From Corynebacterium pseudogenitalium (GTDB lineage: Bacteria > Actinomycetota > Actinomycetes > Mycobacteriales > Mycobacteriaceae), in contig NZ_CP072934.1 of NCBI RefSeq assembly GCF_024453815.1, forward strand, positions 2,170,001 through 2,234,000: a DNA stretch of 64,000 nucleotides. Reading direction: 5' to 3'. The position numbers were made by a program, and so were the translations under genes. Under the pieces are notes generated by a model that was given only the letters and a program-made list of their open reading frames with translations, did not search any database and had not been told where the DNA came from. Position 1 is the first letter of the stretch, and the number at the start of each line of letters is the position of its first letter. This document shows, one piece after another, positions 39,290 through 47,553 of the stretch.

Positions 39290-39663
39290 TACTGTCCCTC
39301 CTGCGCGTTTTGGGCCTCGACCTGGCGGCGGACCTCGTCCATGTCGAGTGCCTTGACTTGCTCGACAAGGTCGTTGAATGCGGACTCCGGTAGGGCGCCG
39401 GCTTCGCGGTAGACCATGATTCCGTCACGGAACGCCATGAGCGTCGGGATCGCCTGGATATCCAGGGCGACCGCTACTTGCTGGTATTCCTCGGTGTTGA
39501 GCTTCGCAAAGGTCACATCCGGGTGCTTCTCGGAGACCTTTTCGTAAACAGGCGCGAACTGGCGGCAGGGGCCGCACCAGGACGCCCAGCAGTCGACGAT
39601 GACAATGCCCTCTCCGAGAACGGTTTCCTGGAATGTTTCCTCAGTGAGGTCGGTTGTGGCCAT
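39289..39663 (-). CDS. Thioredoxin
   Basis: 124-aa disulfide reductase. Active site WASWCGPCRQFAP (CGPC) at about residue 29-32, cis-Pro in IPTLMAFRDG, and the Asp in VDCWASWC. Slightly longer than the usual 105-110 aa because of an acidic C-terminal tail (QVEAQNAQEGQ). Reduces disulfides in the cytoplasm. Shares an operon with pspA, the overlap TAATG indicating coupling. Divergent from copZ, 93 bp away. Not necessarily the main TrxA, which normally lies next to trxB near oriC. Confidence 0.93.
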   Translation of the reverse strand: MATTDLTEETFQETVLGEGIVIVDCWASWCGPCRQFAPVYEKVSEKHPDVTFAKLNTEEYQQVAVALDIQAIPTLMAFRDGIMVYREAGALPESAFNDLVEQVKALDMDEVRRQVEAQNAQEGQ

Positions 39664-39756
39664 TAGGTAGCTCCTTTTCGTTTTTTGCTAGTTTGGCAGC
39701 TATTAATGCAACACTAACAAGTGCGGGGCGATTCCCGCAGGAAGGAAGGAAATAAC

Positions 39757-39957
39757 ATGGCAACGCAAACATTCCAGGTTGAGGGTATGAGCTGCGGGCA
39801 TTGCGAGCTCAGCATCCAGGAAGAGGTCGGGGAAATCCCGGGCGTGACCTCGGTGAAGGCTGATCACACAACCGGCGAGGTTGTGGTTGAGGGTGCAGAG
39901 GTGAGCAGGGAGGACGTCGATAAGGCGGTTGAGGAAGCGGGGTTCAAGCTACTCTAA
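39757..39957 (+). CDS. copZ: Copper chaperone CopZ (heavy-metal-associated domain)
   Basis: 66-aa HMA protein: MATQTFQVEGMSCGHCELSI with the Cu(I)-binding MxCxxC motif (MSCGHC), and ferredoxin-like fold end AVEEAGFKLL. ATG at 39757 follows a good AGGAAGGAAA. The stop overlaps the copA start (TAATG), so chaperone and pump are made together. It delivers Cu(I) to CopA. No copper regulator (CsoR) gene is seen in the window. Confidence 0.93.
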   Translation: MATQTFQVEGMSCGHCELSIQEEVGEIPGVTSVKADHTTGEVVVEGAEVSREDVDKAVEEAGFKLL

Positions 39958-42146
39958 TGTCGACTGCACAGATAGAACTCGGCGTTTCGGGCATGACGTG
40001 TACGTCGTGCTCGTCGCGGGTGCAGCGGAAGCTGAACAAGATGGAGGGGGTCGAGGCGTCGGTGAACTTTTCGACGGAAACCGCCACCGTCGAGTACGAT
40101 CCGGCGCTCGCTGACCCTGATTCGTTGATCAAGACGATCCGGAACGCGGGCTACGATGCGTTCACATTCACCGACGCCGACGAGCCGCTTGCCGACGCCC
40201 CCTCCGAACCCGAGCGCGACACCCTCCTGTGGACCATCGTGTGGTCCGCTGCGGTATCGCTGCCGGTGATGCTGGTGTCGATGATTCCGGCGTTACAGTT
40301 CACGTACTGGCAGTGGGCGGCGTTTGCTGCCACGACCCTGGTGTATTTCTCGGCAGGGTCGCTGTTCCACCGCAATGCCCTGTTGAACTTGCGTCACGGC
40401 AGCATGACCATGGATACGCTGATTTCCATGGGCACCACGGCCGCCTACGGGTGGTCGATCTATGCACTGTTCTTCGGCAACGCGGGCGAACCGGGCATGA
40501 GAATGCACATGAGCCTGACGCCGAACTCTGCCGGGATGGACGAGGTCTATCTGGAGACGGTGTGCGTCGTCATCACGTTCTTGCTGCTTGGGCGCTGGTT
40601 CGAGAACCGCGCGAAGGGGCGCAGCTCCGAGGCGTTACGCAACTTGCTGCACATGGGCGCGAAGGACGCGACTGTGCTGCGCGACGGCGTGGAAACGCGC
40701 GTGCCGATCGCCGACGTGAAGGTCGGCGACACGTTCGTGGTGCGCCCAGGCGAGAAGGTCGCGACGGACGGCACGGTGGTCGAGGGACGCTCGGCGATCG
40801 ACGCCTCAATGCTCACCGGCGAGTCTGTTCCTGTCGACGTCAAGGAAGGCGACGACGTCACGGGCGCGACCCTGAACACGCACGGGCGCCTCCTTGTACG
40901 GGCGACGCGCGTTGGTTCGGACACGACGCTGGCGCAGATGGGCCAACTGGTCAAGGACGCGCAGGCAGGCAAGGCGCCGGTAGAGCGGCTGGTGGACAGG
41001 ATCGCGCAGATCTTCGTCCCGACCGTGATCGCTATCTCGGCGGTTTCCCTGGTAGCGCACCTGCTGTTGGGCTATAGCGTGGCCGCTGCGTTTACGGCGG
41101 CGGTGGCGGTGCTCATCATCGCGTGCCCGTGCGCGCTCGGCCTGGCGACCCCGACCGCCATCCTGGTGGGCACCGGGCGCGGCGCCGAACTGGGCCTGCT
41201 GATCCGCGGCCCGGAGATTCTGGAGTCCACCCGCCAGGTGGACACCATCGTGATGGACAAGACCGGCACCGTCACCACCGGCGAAATGACCGTGGTTGAC
41301 GCGAATGGCAGCAACGACGCCCTCGCACTCGCCGCCGCGGTGGAGGCGCATTCGGAGCACCCGATTGCCCGCGCCATCGCCGCCCACGTGCAGGACGCTC
41401 CCAGCGCCGCCGTCACCGACTTCCGCAACGAGCCAGGCATCGGCGCCAGCGCGACCGTCGACGGTACACACGTCCGGGTCGGCAGACCGACCGTTGAGCT
41501 TGGCGAATTCCGGGAGACCTTTGAGTCCATGGAGGCGACGGGCGCGACCGTAGTCGCTGTCGAGGTCGACGGCGTGCTCACGGGAGTGATCGCGGTGCGC
41601 GACGCCGTGAAGGAAGATTCCCGGGTGGGCGTCGAGAAGCTGAAGGAGCTGGGGCTCGAGCCGCACCTGCTCACGGGCGACAACCGCGCGACCGCGCTCG
41701 CCGTGGCGAAGGAAGTGGGTATCGACGCCGCCAACGTCACCGCCGGCGTACTCCCCGCCGACAAAGTCGAACTGGTGCGCAGCCTGCAGGACGCGGGCAA
41801 ACGCGTGGCGATGATCGGTGACGGCGTGAACGACGCCGCAGCGCTCGCGCAGGCCGACCTCGGCATGGCGATGGGCGCCGGTACCGACGTGGCCATCGAA
41901 GCCTCCGACATCACCCTGATGAATAACTCGCTGGTCAGCGCCGCCGACGGCATCCGCCTGTCGCGCGCGACGCTGCGCACCATCAAAGGCAACCTGTTCT
42001 GGGCCTTTGCGTACAACGTGGTGCTCATCCCCGTGGCAGCCATCGGGCTGCTCAACCCCCTGCTCGCAGGCATAGCGATGGCATTTTCATCCGTGTTCGT
42101 GGTGACGAACTCGCTGCGGCTACGCCGCTTCCGCGCTACGCGCTAA
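39957..42146 (+). CDS. copA: Copper-translocating P-type ATPase CopA
   Basis: 729-aa P1B-1 ATPase exporting Cu(I). One N-terminal HMA domain (GVSGMTCTSCSSRVQRKL, MTCTSC), eight predicted membrane helices, the CPC motif in IIACPCALGLATPTA, phosphorylation site MDKTGTVTTG, HP motif SEHPIARAI and MIGDGVNDAAALAQADL hinge (quoted as GDGVNDAAAL). The Ala-Asn-x(6)-Tyr-Asn part in helix 7 is seen as FAYNVVLIP and the MxxSS part as MAFSSVFVV. Met/His-rich loop MRMHMSLTPNSAGMDE between early helices may bind copper outside. Complete. Confidence 0.95.
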   Translation: MSTAQIELGVSGMTCTSCSSRVQRKLNKMEGVEASVNFSTETATVEYDPALADPDSLIKTIRNAGYDAFTFTDADEPLADAPSEPERDTLLWTIVWSAAVSLPVMLVSMIPALQFTYWQWAAFAATTLVYFSAGSLFHRNALLNLRHGSMTMDTLISMGTTAAYGWSIYALFFGNAGEPGMRMHMSLTPNSAGMDEVYLETVCVVITFLLLGRWFENRAKGRSSEALRNLLHMGAKDATVLRDGVETRVPIADVKVGDTFVVRPGEKVATDGTVVEGRSAIDASMLTGESVPVDVKEGDDVTGATLNTHGRLLVRATRVGSDTTLAQMGQLVKDAQAGKAPVERLVDRIAQIFVPTVIAISAVSLVAHLLLGYSVAAAFTAAVAVLIIACPCALGLATPTAILVGTGRGAELGLLIRGPEILESTRQVDTIVMDKTGTVTTGEMTVVDANGSNDALALAAAVEAHSEHPIARAIAAHVQDAPSAAVTDFRNEPGIGASATVDGTHVRVGRPTVELGEFRETFESMEATGATVVAVEVDGVLTGVIAVRDAVKEDSRVGVEKLKELGLEPHLLTGDNRATALAVAKEVGIDAANVTAGVLPADKVELVRSLQDAGKRVAMIGDGVNDAAALAQADLGMAMGAGTDVAIEASDITLMNNSLVSAADGIRLSRATLRTIKGNLFWAFAYNVVLIPVAAIGLLNPLLAGIAMAFSSVFVVTNSLRLRRFRATR

Positions 42147-42330
42147 ACAGGCCGCGGAGGCGGTGCAGGACACCGCTCGGCTGGGAGGTGGCGGCCAGCT
42201 CGTCGATGCTGCGGGGGAGGTTCAGCAGCATCGTCGAATCCTGGTTCTTCGCGACGGTAATACGTTCCTCTAATTGGGCCACCGTGTGGGCGCACGCGGA
42301 CGGTGCGTCGTGCATCATTCGGACAGACAT
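42136..42330 (-). CDS. Small hypothetical protein (64 aa)
   Basis: ATG at 42330 with GAAGGA at the right distance. Product starts MSVRMMHDAPSACAHTV and ends LRGLFSA, mostly helical with a short acidic part; no membrane segment. I do not recognise a family. It overlaps the convergent copA end by 11 bases. The good ribosome site is the main support. Confidence 0.5.
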   Translation of the reverse strand: MSVRMMHDAPSACAHTVAQLEERITVAKNQDSTMLLNLPRSIDELAATSQPSGVLHRLRGLFSA

Positions 42331-42459
42331 TGTGACTTTTCCTTCGTTCGTAACTGTGTTAGGCCACAATGCTAGCCAGAAACGCGCAGCGTGTCATGCA
42401 TGGCGAGCCAACCCTAAGCAAGGACAGCCTTGGCTGTCCACCCCCGGACGGGTGCAGGA

Positions 42460-43932
42460 TTAGCCGTGCGCCATGTTCACGAAGCGCGAGTAGTGCAGCT
42501 GGTGCGCAACCGGAATCGTGTCGATTGGTCCACCGCGGTGCTTCGCCACGATGATGTCGGCTTCGCCGGCGCGCTCGTCGTCGCGGTCCTGCGAGTCCGG
42601 GCGGTAGAGCAGGAAGACCATATCCGCGTCCTGCTCCAGGGAGCCGGATTCGCGGAGGTCAGCGAGCTGCGGTTTCTTGTCCGTGCGGGCCTCGGGGCCA
42701 CGGTTGAGCTGCGAAATCGCGATCACTGGTACCTCGAGCTCCTTCGCCAACAGCTTCAAGTTACGAGAGAACTCCGAGACCTCCTGCTGACGCGACTCCA
42801 CACGCTTGCCGGAGCTCATCAGCTGCAGGTAGTCCAGCACGATCAGGTCGAGGCCCTGCTGCTGCTTCAACCGGCGCGCCTTAGAGCGGATCTCCATCAT
42901 GGTGAGGTTGGGGGAGTCGTCGATAAAGAGTGGGGCGTCCTGGATCTCCTCGAGCCGACGGGTGAGCTTCTCCCAGTCCTGCTCCCCCATCTGCCCCGAG
43001 CGCATCGAGGACAGCTTGATCTCTGTTTCGGCCGAAAGCATGCGCATGATGATTTCGGACGCGCTCATTTCGAGCGAGAAAATCACTGAGGTCTTGCCCT
43101 GCTGGATCGAGCAGGAGCGCATGAAGTCGAGCGCCAGCGTCGACTTACCGACGCCCGGGCGCGCCGCGATGATGATCATCTGGCCTGCGTGCAGACCGTT
43201 GGTGAGCTTGTCCAGGTCAATAAAGCCGGTGGGCACGCCCTGCTCCAGGCCACCGCCCTGCGCGATGGCCGCGAGCTCGTCGACGGTGTCCTGCAGCAGG
43301 TCGCCGAGCACCTTGTAGTCCTCGCCGGCGTTCTTGCGGGAGATCTGGAAGAGTTCCTGCTGAGCGCGGTCCACGACGGCGTCGATCTCCATGCCGTCTT
43401 CACCCTCATAGCCGAGCTGCACCACGTGCGTACCGGCGTTGACCAGCTGGCGGAGGATCGACTTCTCCTCGACAATCTCCGCGTAGTAGCGGGCGTTGGC
43501 GGCCGTCGGCACCTCGGAGATCAGCGTGTGCAAGTAAGGAGCGCCGCCGACACGCTCAAGCTCGTTGTTGCGGTCCAGCTGGCCTGCGACGACCACCGCG
43601 TCAATGTCGGATCCGTGCGAGTACAGGTCCGTGATGGTCTTGTACACCAGCTGGTTCGCCGGGAAGTAAAAGTCCTCCGGGCGCAACGCGTCCGAAACGT
43701 CAGTGATGACGTCCTGGTTGAGCAGCATGGCGCCAAGCACGGAACGCTCCGCGCGCTCGTCGTGCGGGGGCTGGCGGTACTCCTTCAGGTCCTTGCGGCC
43801 CCGGTTAAAGTTCGACGACCCACCGTCCCACTGGCGTGGCTCCGGTGGCGCCGAGGACTCTGGAGGCTCCGGTGGTGGAACGTAGTCGTCGTCAAAATCG
43901 TCGAAGCTCGCGGCACTCGAGTTCTCAGCCAT
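42460..43932 (-). CDS. dnaB: Replicative DNA helicase
   Basis: Hexameric helicase at the replication fork. 490 aa: acidic Pro-rich tail (FDDDYVPPPEPPESSAPPEP), N-terminal DnaB domain (ERSVLGAMLLNQDVI), linker, then the RecA-like domain with Walker A ARPGVGKSTLALDF, SLEMSASEIIMRM, Walker B LIVLDYLQLMSS and the Arg finger region SQLNRGPEARTDKKP. No intein. ATG at 43932 was chosen; an upstream extension would enter a region full of DnaA-box-like repeats. The region upstream is the DnaA-box cluster. Confidence 0.96.
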   Translation of the reverse strand: MAENSSAASFDDFDDDYVPPPEPPESSAPPEPRQWDGGSSNFNRGRKDLKEYRQPPHDERAERSVLGAMLLNQDVITDVSDALRPEDFYFPANQLVYKTITDLYSHGSDIDAVVVAGQLDRNNELERVGGAPYLHTLISEVPTAANARYYAEIVEEKSILRQLVNAGTHVVQLGYEGEDGMEIDAVVDRAQQELFQISRKNAGEDYKVLGDLLQDTVDELAAIAQGGGLEQGVPTGFIDLDKLTNGLHAGQMIIIAARPGVGKSTLALDFMRSCSIQQGKTSVIFSLEMSASEIIMRMLSAETEIKLSSMRSGQMGEQDWEKLTRRLEEIQDAPLFIDDSPNLTMMEIRSKARRLKQQQGLDLIVLDYLQLMSSGKRVESRQQEVSEFSRNLKLLAKELEVPVIAISQLNRGPEARTDKKPQLADLRESGSLEQDADMVFLLYRPDSQDRDDERAGEADIIVAKHRGGPIDTIPVAHQLHYSRFVNMAHG

Positions 43933-44290
43933 GCAGCACCCTTTACCCTTTCGTGTTGCACAACAGCGTACCGGATTCCCCAGACATTCACGTACCGCCA
44001 GTTGAGTTATCCACAGGGGCTGTGAATAGTTTTCCATTGTGCCTGGGATCTATCCACAGGGGGTGTGCACAACTTGTGGAGAGTGTGTGGAAAAGCTATC
44101 GATAGCGCGCGCTACAGCGACCTCTTCGCAGGTCACACCACTTTTATTCAAGACGGTACCCATTGGTACCCCCGGTGGATAACCCGCTACCAGCTGGTTT
44201 GACTAGGCGCCTTCGGTGCGCTAAATACACCGTCACATGAGGGTCACACCGCCTCGCTGTGGAGAGTTATCCACAAGCGCAGGTAGGCAA
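43933..44290. other. Intergenic DnaA-box cluster upstream of dnaB
   Basis: Exact TTATCCACA boxes at 44007-44015 and 44267-44275; near matches CTATCCACA at 44050-44058, TGTGGAAAA (reverse of TTTTCCACA) at 44086-44094 and GGTGGATAA at 44174-44182. It also contains a 12-base palindrome GCTATCGATAGC (44095-44106) and two GGTACC sites. No gene. Could bind DnaA and control dnaB or titrate DnaA; there is no AT-rich unwinding segment beside it, so a true origin is less likely. Confidence 0.6.
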
Positions 44291-44328
44291 ACGAAAACGG
44301 GCCCCGCTCCTCACAAGCGGGACCCGTT
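44291..44328 (-). terminator. Rho-independent terminator of the rpsF-ssb-rplI operon
   Basis: AACGGGCCCCGCT (44296-44308) pairs with AGCGGGACCCGTT (44316-44328) with one mismatch; on the minus strand the stem is followed by TTTTCGTTT. It lies 40 bases after rplI. Confidence 0.8.
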
Positions 44329-44368
44329 CTCAAGCTGTTGTCGTTGGACTACCTATCGGTAATCGTCG

Positions 44369-44821
44369 TTATTTGCTAACGACCTCGAAGTTCACTTTGC
44401 CTTCCACGCTGTCGTGGAGGTTCACCTTGACCTGGTATCCACCGGTCTTGGTAACAAGGCCCTTCGGTACATTGATGCGGCGCTTGTCCAGGGATGGACC
44501 GCCGGCTGCCTTGACAGCTGCTGCGATGTCGCCAGGCTTGACGGAGCCGAACAGCTTGCCCTTCTCGGAGGTACGCACTGGCACCTTCACGCCGGTCAGC
44601 TGGTCGAGCTGATCACGCAGCTCCTTTGCGTGGTCCAAGTCGCGGACCTCGCGCTCCTTCTGTACACGCTGAATATCACGGATCTGCTTCTCTGCACCGC
44701 GGGTGGCTGGGATAGCCAGGCCACGTGGGAGCAGGAAGTTACGGCCATAGCCGCCCTTGACCTCGACGATCTCGCCTGCCTCGCCAAGGTTATCAACGGC
44801 AGCGGTGAGGATCAGTTTCAT
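44369..44821 (-). CDS. rplI: Ribosomal protein bL9
   Basis: 150-aa ribosomal protein: starts MKLILTAAVDNLGEAGEIVEVK, with the bL9 signature GGYGRNFLLPRGLA, the long connecting helix (EKQIRDIQRVQKEREVRDL region) and the C-terminal domain (GKLFGSVKPGDIAAAV). Last gene of rpsF-ssb-rplI. The rpsR gene that often sits between ssb and rplI is absent here, as in other corynebacteria. Followed by its terminator. Confidence 0.97.
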   Translation of the reverse strand: MKLILTAAVDNLGEAGEIVEVKGGYGRNFLLPRGLAIPATRGAEKQIRDIQRVQKEREVRDLDHAKELRDQLDQLTGVKVPVRTSEKGKLFGSVKPGDIAAAVKAAGGPSLDKRRINVPKGLVTKTGGYQVKVNLHDSVEGKVNFEVVSK

Positions 44822-44868
44822 GAATCCTAACCTTCCTTGAGTTGAAAATGCTTATGTGTGGGAAATGC

Positions 44869-45438
44869 TTAGAACGGGGGCTCGTCGTCCATCCCGCCGA
44901 ATCCACCGGCAGGTGGAGCCGAATTCCACGGATCGTTTTGCGGCTGCGACTGCTGTGCCTGCTGCTGTTGCTGTGCAGGCTGCTGCGGTGCCTGACCAAA
45001 CCCACCCATGTTCTGAGGCTGCTGCTGTTGCTGTTGCTGCTGTGGGCGACCGTAGCCCGAGTTGCCCTCGCGTGGCGTGCGCTGCACGTTCGCGGTGGCA
45101 TACTTCAGGGACGGGCCTACCTCATCAACTTCGACCTCAAACACGGTGCGGTTTTCGCCCTCGCGGGTCTGGTAGGAGCGCTGCTTCAGGCGACCGTTGA
45201 CGATAACGCGCATACCCTTGGTGAGGGACTCCGCGACGTTCTCCGCCATCTGACGCCAGCAGTTACAGGTCAAAAACAGGGCCTCGCCGTCTTCCCACTG
45301 ATTCGTGTCGCGGTTGAACTGGCGTGGCGTGGAAGCGATGCGGAAGTTCGCTACCGCTGCACCACTTGGAATAAACCGCAGTTCCGGGTCCGCAACCAGG
45401 TTGCCGACGACGGTGATCGGTGTATCGCCTTGTGCCAT
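44869..45438 (-). CDS. ssb: Single-stranded DNA-binding protein
   Basis: 189-aa SSB. OB fold in residues 1-115: [33 protein letters not shown] and [21 protein letters not shown]. The middle is a long Gln/Pro/Gly-rich linker (runs of up to 8 Gln), and the tip is the acidic GGMDDEPPF tail that binds other replication and repair proteins. ATG at 45438 gives [12 protein letters not shown]. It lies between rpsF and rplI with gaps of about 40-50 bases. Confidence 0.97.
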   Translation of the reverse strand: MAQGDTPITVVGNLVADPELRFIPSGAAVANFRIASTPRQFNRDTNQWEDGEALFLTCNCWRQMAENVAESLTKGMRVIVNGRLKQRSYQTREGENRTVFEVEVDEVGPSLKYATANVQRTPREGNSGYGRPQQQQQQQQPQNMGGFGQAPQQPAQQQQQAQQSQPQNDPWNSAPPAGGFGGMDDEPPF

Positions 45439-45479
45439 TGTTTTGACTCCTTCGTTTCCGTGGTTCCGAAAGCCGTTCT

Positions 45480-45767
45480 TTACTTGTCGGTTCGCAGAAC
45501 CTTGGTGCGCAGCACTGATTCGCTCAGGCTCAGCACACGATCGAGCTCTTGGACGGTATCTGCTGCGCATTCAAGATTGATGACAGCGTAGATGCCCTCT
45601 TCCTTCTTGTTGATTGGGTACGCAAGACGCTGCTTGCCCCACACATCAACGTTTTCTACCTTGCCGTTTTCCTTACGGACGATCTCGAGGAACTTGTCCA
45701 GGGACGGGGCAACGGTGCGTTCATCCTGCTGTGGATCGAGGATGATCATTACTTCGTAGTGACGCAC
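45480..45767 (-). CDS. rpsF: Ribosomal protein bS6
   Basis: 95-aa protein starting at GTG 45767 as [19 protein letters not shown], the usual bS6 N-terminus; an ATG 9 bases upstream is only 2 bases from AGGAGG and is less likely, but possible. Conserved [18 protein letters not shown] and [12 protein letters not shown] support the family. First gene of the operon with ssb and rplI; upstream lies a 145-base gap with the 12-mer motif CTTCTCGACGCC at 45892. Confidence 0.96.
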   Translation of the reverse strand: MRHYEVMIILDPQQDERTVAPSLDKFLEIVRKENGKVENVDVWGKQRLAYPINKKEEGIYAVINLECAADTVQELDRVLSLSESVLRTKVLRTDK

Positions 45768-45912
45768 GGACCTCATCACCTCCTATGGTCTAGATTTGAA
45801 TGTTTTCGGCCGCCGCATTGTGCGGTGGCAGGAGGGTCGTTGCGTCAAGCAACCCCACCAGCGTACCCCACCCGTTACGCTGGGCAAAATACTTCTCGAC
45901 GCCCCCTCCGCC

Positions 45913-46101
45913 CTACTGCGGATTGGGCACGGCTACGAAGACCGCGAGGATCACCGGAATGACGGTAATGAAGACAAAAGCGGCAAGACCGTAGCCAACG
46001 GCGCGAGGGATTTCTTGACGGTTCGTCGCTACGAACGCTGCGGCGATGAAACCGAATCCGACTGCGATTGAGGCGATTCCGGTAACGGTTGCGGATCCCA
46101 T
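45913..46101 (-). CDS. Small membrane protein (62 aa)
   Basis: Two hydrophobic helices: GIASIAVGFGFIAAAFVAT and YGLAAFVFITVIPVILAVFVAV. ATG at 46101 has an excellent GGAAGGAG, although it lies inside the end of the glycosyltransferase gene, overlapping it by 73 bases in another frame on the same strand. In other corynebacteria a small membrane protein occurs between rpsF and this transferase (recalled). No function known. Confidence 0.7.
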   Translation of the reverse strand: MGSATVTGIASIAVGFGFIAAAFVATNRQEIPRAVGYGLAAFVFITVIPVILAVFVAVPNPQ

Positions 46102-47543
46102 GCTGGCTCCTTCCAATCTTCAGGGGTAGTCAGAAGCGGGTCGTGGCCGTTGTGTGCGGCAGCAACTTTGTCCTCGCGCTTGCCGAACATCTGCTGGATA
46201 ACCAGCACCATAATGGCGATGATGAGTGCGTCGCGGGAGATGATGACGGTGTCCAGCAGCGCGCCAGGAGCACCCTTTTGGTCCTCGCCCATCATGTGCC
46301 ACATCAGCACTGGCCACACCATCATGTCCACGGTCATCCAGGTCAGCAGCAGGCGCCAGTACGGCAGGGCAAGGACAGCGGGAACGATGAACCAGATGGA
46401 GTACTGGGGGCTCCACACCTTGTTGAAGAGGAGGAAGAAGCCGACGATGAGCACGAACAGCTCGGCGACGCGCGGCGTGCGCGGCGCCTTCAGGCCAAGC
46501 ACGAGGACGGCTGCGCAGCCCGCGAGGAAGAGCACCAGCGTAACCGTGTTCAGGATGACGGGGGCTCCTTCGCCACTGTCGAATCCGCTCCAGCCGAAGA
46601 CGCGGTTGATCACTGCGTAGATGGTGGTCCACTCCCAGCCGCGGTCAGTGTTCAAGCGGTTGAACTCGTTCCATGCCTCCGGGTTGTGCAGGTACACCGG
46701 CAGGTTCACCGCCACCCAGGTCAGTGCGGTGGCGGCCACCATCTTCAGGAAGGGCACGAAGGTGCGCTTCCTGATCGCCAGCACCAGGTAGGCCCCGAGG
46801 ATGAACAGTGGCCACAGTTTGAATGCGGTGCCGGCGCCGATCAGGACGCCTGCCAGCCAGTACTTCTTGTTGCGCACGGCGAGCATGGCTGCCACGACGA
46901 AGAAGATGGATGGGATGTCCCAGTTGGTGAACAGGTGCATGATCAGCAACGGGGAGCCGACGACGAGCAAGGTGTCCCAGATTCGGTTACCGGCTAGCTC
47001 CGCCACCATGCGCGCCGTGACCACCCAGATGGCGGCCAGGATGAGCACGGTGACGTAGAAGTACCAGCCGGATTCCGGCAGGATGCGGGAGACCGCAAAG
47101 TAGGTGTTGCGGGAGATGAACGCGCAGAACTGCTGGAACAGGCCAGCGAGCACTGGGTACTCCATGTAGCGCGTCAGGTCACCCTCAACCCAGGAGAAGT
47201 CGTAGACGAAGCCCGGCTGGTCCAGGCCGCGGCCGCCGTACAGCGGCAGGATGTCGTTGTAGCAAAAGGAGGTGTACTGCCGGTTTCCGTCCCAGTTGAC
47301 CTGCATGATGCCGTTATCGTCCAACTTGCCCATTGCGCAGTTCGACTTCGACAGCGCGCCGAGGCCAATGAAGACGTAGGCGAGCGCGAAGATGGTGCGT
47401 AGCGGCGTCCAGAACTTGGAGCGACCAATTTGGGCGAAGCGCCCCATCGGCCCGCCGAGGAACTCAACCCAACCGCGGGCGGCGGGTTCGGTGAGGGCTG
47501 GCTGGACGCGATCCTTCGGGTCAGGCCACGTGGTTGCTGTCAT
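46029..47543 (-). CDS. GT87-family polyprenyl-phosphate-dependent mannosyltransferase
   Basis: 504-aa membrane glycosyltransferase of the GT-C fold (DUF2029/GT87). About ten or more hydrophobic segments; an acidic first extracytoplasmic loop with DGNRQYTSFCYNDILPLYGG and ERGDLTRYMEYPVLAG-like (VEGDLTRYMEYPVL), where an Asp/Glu is usually catalytic. Likely adds mannose from polyprenyl-phosphate-mannose to lipomannan or an envelope glycolipid; homologous to Rv0051 in mycobacteria (recalled). ATG at 47543 follows CGGAG. It follows the class A PBP gene by 10 bp, so both are probably one transcript. Confidence 0.85.
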   Translation of the reverse strand: MTATTWPDPKDRVQPALTEPAARGWVEFLGGPMGRFAQIGRSKFWTPLRTIFALAYVFIGLGALSKSNCAMGKLDDNGIMQVNWDGNRQYTSFCYNDILPLYGGRGLDQPGFVYDFSWVEGDLTRYMEYPVLAGLFQQFCAFISRNTYFAVSRILPESGWYFYVTVLILAAIWVVTARMVAELAGNRIWDTLLVVGSPLLIMHLFTNWDIPSIFFVVAAMLAVRNKKYWLAGVLIGAGTAFKLWPLFILGAYLVLAIRKRTFVPFLKMVAATALTWVAVNLPVYLHNPEAWNEFNRLNTDRGWEWTTIYAVINRVFGWSGFDSGEGAPVILNTVTLVLFLAGCAAVLVLGLKAPRTPRVAELFVLIVGFFLLFNKVWSPQYSIWFIVPAVLALPYWRLLLTWMTVDMMVWPVLMWHMMGEDQKGAPGALLDTVIISRDALIIAIMVLVIQQMFGKREDKVAAAHNGHDPLLTTPEDWKEPAWDPQPLPESPQSQSDSVSSPQRS

Positions 47544-47553
47544 CGTTGCTCCG

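Noticed and set aside
43933..44290. Chromosomal replication origin
   Set aside because: DnaA-box-like repeats are present, but dnaA, dnaN, rnpA or rpmH are not nearby and there is no clear AT-rich unwinding region; kept as a DnaA-box cluster only.
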